From Flavobacteriaceae bacterium (GTDB lineage Bacteria; Bacteroidota; Bacteroidia; Flavobacteriales; Flavobacteriaceae): 64,000 bases of DNA. Of the stretch, positions 60,481-64,000 are shown in pieces. The position numbers and the translations under genes were made by a program. Position 1 is the first letter of the stretch, and every line of letters begins with the position of its first letter. The stretch lies in NCBI GenBank assembly GCA_013043685.1, contig JABDNT010000016.1, forward strand, positions 62,001 to 126,000, in the 5' to 3' direction. The notes under the pieces were generated by a model, which saw only the letters and a program-made list of their open reading frames with translations, made no database searches and was not told the origin of the DNA.

Positions 60481-61843
60481 ATTATTCGAAGAATTTGAAG
60501 GCGTTTCTGCCAAAGCGTGGAAACAAAAAATTCACTTGGACCTGAAAGGGGCCGATTATAATGACACCCTGATTTGGCAATCTCCCGAAGGCATCCATGT
60601 AAAACCCTTTTATCACCCGGATGATTTCGAGGGTCGTTTTGATGACATTCCCGGTCACCCAAAAAAATGGGAAGTAGTCCAGGACGTCTTTATCGATGAT
60701 GAGAACACGGCAAATTCATTGGCAAAGGACGCCCTGAATCGCGGAGCTGAGGCGATCTTTTTCACGGCGGATAAAGTATTCGATCGCAAAAAGGTGTTTA
60801 AAGGTATTGACTTCAGTAAAGGAACTATTTATTTCGACCTGAGATTTCTGAACAAAGAATTCCATAATGAACTTATGACTTTTTTGACAGAAAAAAAGGC
60901 CTGTGTTTTCTATAATATCGACCTGATTGGCAACCTGGCCAGAACCGGAAATTGGTATACGAATTTAAAGGAAGATCATATTGTTCTCGATCAACTGGTC
61001 GAAAAGTTTCCATCTGAAGCATTGCTTAGCGTTGATGCCGCCTTGTACCAAAATGCAGGCGCCAATATTGTGCAACAACTGGCATACGCGATTGCTCACG
61101 CCAATGAATATTTAAATCATTTTCAGGATAAAAAAGATCTGTTGATCAATTTCAAAACGGCAGCAGGGAACAACTATTTCTTTGAAATTGCGAAACTAAG
61201 AGCGTTGCGAAAGTTGTATTCGGTGTTAGGCCATGAATATGAAATGAATCCGGTATGTAATATTCTGTCAACTCCGTCAAGGAGAAATAAAACTATTTAC
61301 GATTACAATGTAAACATGCTGCGCAGCACTACAGAATGTATGAGTGCGATCCTGGGTGGGGCAAATGCAATTAGTAATCTAAGTTACGATACCATTTATC
61401 AAAAAAGCAATGAGTTTGGAGAGCGTATTTCACGAAATCAGTTACTTATTCTGAAGTCTGAGAGCTATTTCGATGCTGTTTCTAATCCTGCAGACGGAAC
61501 CTATTATATAGAATCCTTAACAGCGCAGTTAGCTGAATCGGCGCTGAAGCTGTTTAAAGAAATTGAAGCAGGTGGTGGATTCCTGAAATTGTTGAAAGAA
61601 GGGACCATACAACGGAAGATCAAGGAAAGTGCCCGGAAAGAACAGCAATTATTCGATGATGGCGAACTGGTACTTCTTGGAACGAATAAGCACCCGAATC
61701 CTGCTGATCTTATGAAGGAGACTTTAGAGTTGTATCCTTTTGTTAAAATGAAACCGCGAAAAACCTTGATAGAGCCTGTTATAGAAAAGCGGTTAGCCGA
61801 TTCGATCGAAAAAGAACGACTCGAAAATGAAAATCAGATTTAG
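60473..61843 (+). CDS. mutA: Methylmalonyl-CoA mutase small subunit
   Basis: A 456-aa non-catalytic partner of MutB. It has a mutase TIM-barrel-like fold (FEEFEGVSAKAWKQKIHLDLKGADY opening; LRSTTECMSAILGGANAI in the barrel) but no B12-binding domain. Overlaps divIC by 8 nt and ends immediately before mutB (ATG after the stop). In Bacteroidota the pair interconverts succinyl- and methylmalonyl-CoA. Confidence 0.93.
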   Translation: MSKLFEEFEGVSAKAWKQKIHLDLKGADYNDTLIWQSPEGIHVKPFYHPDDFEGRFDDIPGHPKKWEVVQDVFIDDENTANSLAKDALNRGAEAIFFTADKVFDRKKVFKGIDFSKGTIYFDLRFLNKEFHNELMTFLTEKKACVFYNIDLIGNLARTGNWYTNLKEDHIVLDQLVEKFPSEALLSVDAALYQNAGANIVQQLAYAIAHANEYLNHFQDKKDLLINFKTAAGNNYFFEIAKLRALRKLYSVLGHEYEMNPVCNILSTPSRRNKTIYDYNVNMLRSTTECMSAILGGANAISNLSYDTIYQKSNEFGERISRNQLLILKSESYFDAVSNPADGTYYIESLTAQLAESALKLFKEIEAGGGFLKLLKEGTIQRKIKESARKEQQLFDDGELVLLGTNKHPNPADLMKETLELYPFVKMKPRKTLIEPVIEKRLADSIEKERLENENQI

Positions 61844-63976
61844 ATGGACAGAAAAAATTTGGAACACATCACTTTGGATACTATTCCGAATATAAGACGC
61901 GAGAATGAGAACGAATTGTTCAATACTGCCGAAGATATTCGTGTGCAGAAATATTACGATGCCAGGGTGCTAAGCGAAATTGAACATCTTGACTTTGTAG
62001 CTGGAATCGCTCCAAATCTTAGAGGTCCCTATTCAACGATGTATGTAAGAAGGCCCTGGACGATTCGTCAGTATGCTGGATTTTCAACTGCTGAAGACAG
62101 TAATGCCTTTTATAGAAGAAATCTTGCTGCCGGGCAAAAAGGTTTGTCGGTTGCATTCGACCTCGCTACCCATCGCGGATATGACAGCGATCACGAACGA
62201 GTGGTGGGAGATGTTGGTAAAGCAGGTGTTGCCATAGACAGCGTGGAAGACATGAAGATCTTATTCGATCAGATTCCTTTGGATAAAATGAGTGTGTCTA
62301 TGACGATGAATGGGGCAGTGTTACCAATTATGGCATTCTATATCATTGCCGCCGAAGAACAAGGGGTTTCACCGGCAGCGTTGGCAGGAACTATTCAAAA
62401 TGACATCCTTAAAGAATTTATGGTGCGGAACACCTATATCTATCCACCCGCACCCTCCATGAAGATCATTAGTGATATTTTTGAATACACTTCGGAAAAG
62501 ATGCCGAAATTCAATTCGATCTCTATCTCCGGATATCATATGCAGGAAGCAGGTGCCACCTGCGATATAGAGTTGGCCTATACATTAGCTGATGGATTGG
62601 AATACATCAGGACAGGGATAGCAGCAGGTATGGACATCGATAGCTTCGCCCCTCGCCTTTCATTCTTCTGGGCCATAGGGATGAATCATTTTATGGAGAT
62701 CGCTAAAATGAGAGCAGCCCGGATGCTCTGGGCCAAACTGGTGAAACAATTCGATCCTAAGAATCCAAAGTCACTTTCATTGCGAACACATTGCCAGACC
62801 AGTGGATGGAGTCTTACCGAACAGGATCCGTTCAATAATATAGCGCGAACGTGTATTGAGGCAGCTGCTGCCGCTTTCGGGGGAACCCAGTCACTTCATA
62901 CCAATGCACTCGATGAGGCGATTGCTCTGCCTACCGATTTCTCTGCCAGAATCGCCCGAAATACACAAATCTACCTTCAGGAGGAGACCCATATCACGAA
63001 AACCGTTGATCCCTGGGCAGGCAGTTACTATGTGGAAAGCCTAACCAGGGAAATTGCCGAAAAAGCATGGTCCCTTATCCAGGAAGTGGAAGAATTAGGT
63101 GGAATGACCAAAGCAATCGAAGCTGGAATTCCGAAACTGCGTATCGAAGAGGCTGCCGCAAGGAAACAGGCGCGAATCGATAGTGGTCAGGATGTGATCG
63201 TTGGGGTGAATAAATACCGACTCGAAAAAGAAGATCCCCTTCATATACTCGATGTAGACAATCAGAAAGTGAGAACCGGACAGATCGAACGACTGGAACG
63301 AATAAGGGCCAAACGAAATACTGAGGAGGTGAATGCAGCGCTCACAAAATTAACCCAATGTGCTAAAACGGGTGAAGGAAATTTATTAGCTTTAGCTTTA
63401 GATGCAGCTCGCGCACGAGCCACCTTAGGTGAAATATCAGATGCGCTGGAAAAAGAATTCGGGCGTTATAAAGCACAAATCAGATCCTTTAGTGGTGTAT
63501 ACAGTAAAGAAATGAAGAAAGACCCATCTTTTGAAAAAGCCCGCGAAATGGCCGACCAATTCGCAGAGCTGGAAGGTCGACGACCCAGAATCATGATCGC
63601 TAAAATGGGCCAGGATGGCCATGACCGCGGAGCCAAAGTTGTTGCCACAGGATACGCTGATGTTGGATTCGACGTGGACATAGGACCGTTATTCCAAACT
63701 CCGGCCGAAGCCGCTAAGCAGGCGATGGAGAATGATGTACATATTTTAGGGGTTTCTTCCCTGGCTGCCGGACATAAAACCCTGGTGCCCCAGGTGATCG
63801 ACGAACTCAAGAAACAGGGACGTGAGGACATCATGGTGATTGTGGGAGGGGTGATCCCTGCACAGGATTATCAGTTCTTATTCGATGCTGGAGCCGTAGC
63901 CGTCTATGGTCCCGGGACAAAGATCAGCCAGGCGGCTATTGAAATGCTTGAAATCCTAATCGATTCTGTAGCGTAA
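61844..63976 (+). CDS. mutB: Methylmalonyl-CoA mutase large subunit
   Basis: A 710-aa B12-dependent mutase. Catalytic barrel with [26 protein letters not shown] (~residue 69), [18 protein letters not shown] (~185), and [16 protein letters not shown]-terminal cobalamin-binding domain with the [21 protein letters not shown] signature (D-x-H-x2-G, ~590) and GGVIPAQD. Length normal. Completes the mutAB pair. Confidence 0.97.
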   Translation: MDRKNLEHITLDTIPNIRRENENELFNTAEDIRVQKYYDARVLSEIEHLDFVAGIAPNLRGPYSTMYVRRPWTIRQYAGFSTAEDSNAFYRRNLAAGQKGLSVAFDLATHRGYDSDHERVVGDVGKAGVAIDSVEDMKILFDQIPLDKMSVSMTMNGAVLPIMAFYIIAAEEQGVSPAALAGTIQNDILKEFMVRNTYIYPPAPSMKIISDIFEYTSEKMPKFNSISISGYHMQEAGATCDIELAYTLADGLEYIRTGIAAGMDIDSFAPRLSFFWAIGMNHFMEIAKMRAARMLWAKLVKQFDPKNPKSLSLRTHCQTSGWSLTEQDPFNNIARTCIEAAAAAFGGTQSLHTNALDEAIALPTDFSARIARNTQIYLQEETHITKTVDPWAGSYYVESLTREIAEKAWSLIQEVEELGGMTKAIEAGIPKLRIEEAAARKQARIDSGQDVIVGVNKYRLEKEDPLHILDVDNQKVRTGQIERLERIRAKRNTEEVNAALTKLTQCAKTGEGNLLALALDAARARATLGEISDALEKEFGRYKAQIRSFSGVYSKEMKKDPSFEKAREMADQFAELEGRRPRIMIAKMGQDGHDRGAKVVATGYADVGFDVDIGPLFQTPAEAAKQAMENDVHILGVSSLAAGHKTLVPQVIDELKKQGREDIMVIVGGVIPAQDYQFLFDAGAVAVYGPGTKISQAAIEMLEILIDSVA

Positions 63977-63983
63977 AATAAAA

Positions 63984-64000
63984 AAGCCGTCTTGCGACGG
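63984..64000 (+). terminator. Left half of the mutB terminator, cut by the window edge
   Basis: AAAAGCCGTC-ttgc-GACGG starts a hairpin that runs off the window. Confidence 0.7.

Overview
The window is a chromosomal segment of a Bacteroidota bacterium, most likely a marine or estuarine Flavobacteriaceae. The evidence is the family of promoters with a TAnnTTTG -7 box, weak Shine-Dalgarno signals, MutA/MutB methylmalonyl-CoA mutase, a FadL-like porin, moderate AT bias and the look of the proteins. I see no integrase, transposase, phage gene or CRISPR array. I ran no database search; all family names come from reading the proteins.

Layout. 0-1.6 kb: thioredoxin reductase and a small membrane methyltransferase. 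1.7-15 kb: a stress block with six universal stress proteins (USPs), Hsp20, a D-2-hydroxyacid dehydrogenase, an ATP-cone/nuclease fusion, a beta-CASP RNase and a PAS histidine kinase paired with a receiver-Crp regulator. 15-24.8 kb: thioredoxin, deoC, deoD, a ribosome hibernation factor with a seventh USP, upp, an ABC exporter and a TauE-like permease. 24.9-29.8 kb: tRNA-Pro(GGG) with a repeat array, a DsrE/TusE/sulfide:quinone reductase operon, a FadL porin and a NicO-type nickel permease. 29.8-45.2 kb: two divergent hydrogenase operons. The minus-strand one encodes a membrane-bound uptake [NiFe] hydrogenase with an oxygen-tolerant type small subunit, plus HypD, HypE and HypF. The plus-strand one encodes a cytoplasmic NAD-linked Hox enzyme with a fused HoxU-HoxY subunit, plus HypB and HypC. 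45.4-57.3 kb: a second Hsp20, an unannotated transcription unit with two terminators, a second kinase/receiver-Crp pair, a P-type Ca-ATPase, methyltransferase-archease-RtcB and a phosphoribosyltransferase/hydrolase pair. 57.6-64 kb: tRNA-Pro(TGG), then PQQ sugar dehydrogenase, cytochrome c, udk, divIC, mutA and mutB, which look like ordinary housekeeping genes.

Main result. Read by eye, 23 intergenic copies of a palindrome TGA-N6-TCA (mostly TGAY-N4-RTCA) lie between 1.6 and 57.4 kb. Each stands 23 nt (once 24) upstream of a -7 box (TAnnTTTG/A or a near match), giving 24 promoters. That is class II geometry for a Crp/FNR-family activator, centred near -42. The sites precede both hydrogenase operons, almost every USP unit, both Hsp20 genes, the hibernation factor, the Ca-ATPase, rtcB, the sulfide oxidation genes and both kinase/regulator pairs. 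The two receiver-Crp proteins share a TE(S/T)xIR recognition helix suited to a TGA half-site, and one kinase has a FixL-like haem-PAS signature. I infer one oxygen- or redox-responsive dormancy and hydrogen-metabolism regulon, similar in content to the mycobacterial DosR regulon but built from unrelated regulators.
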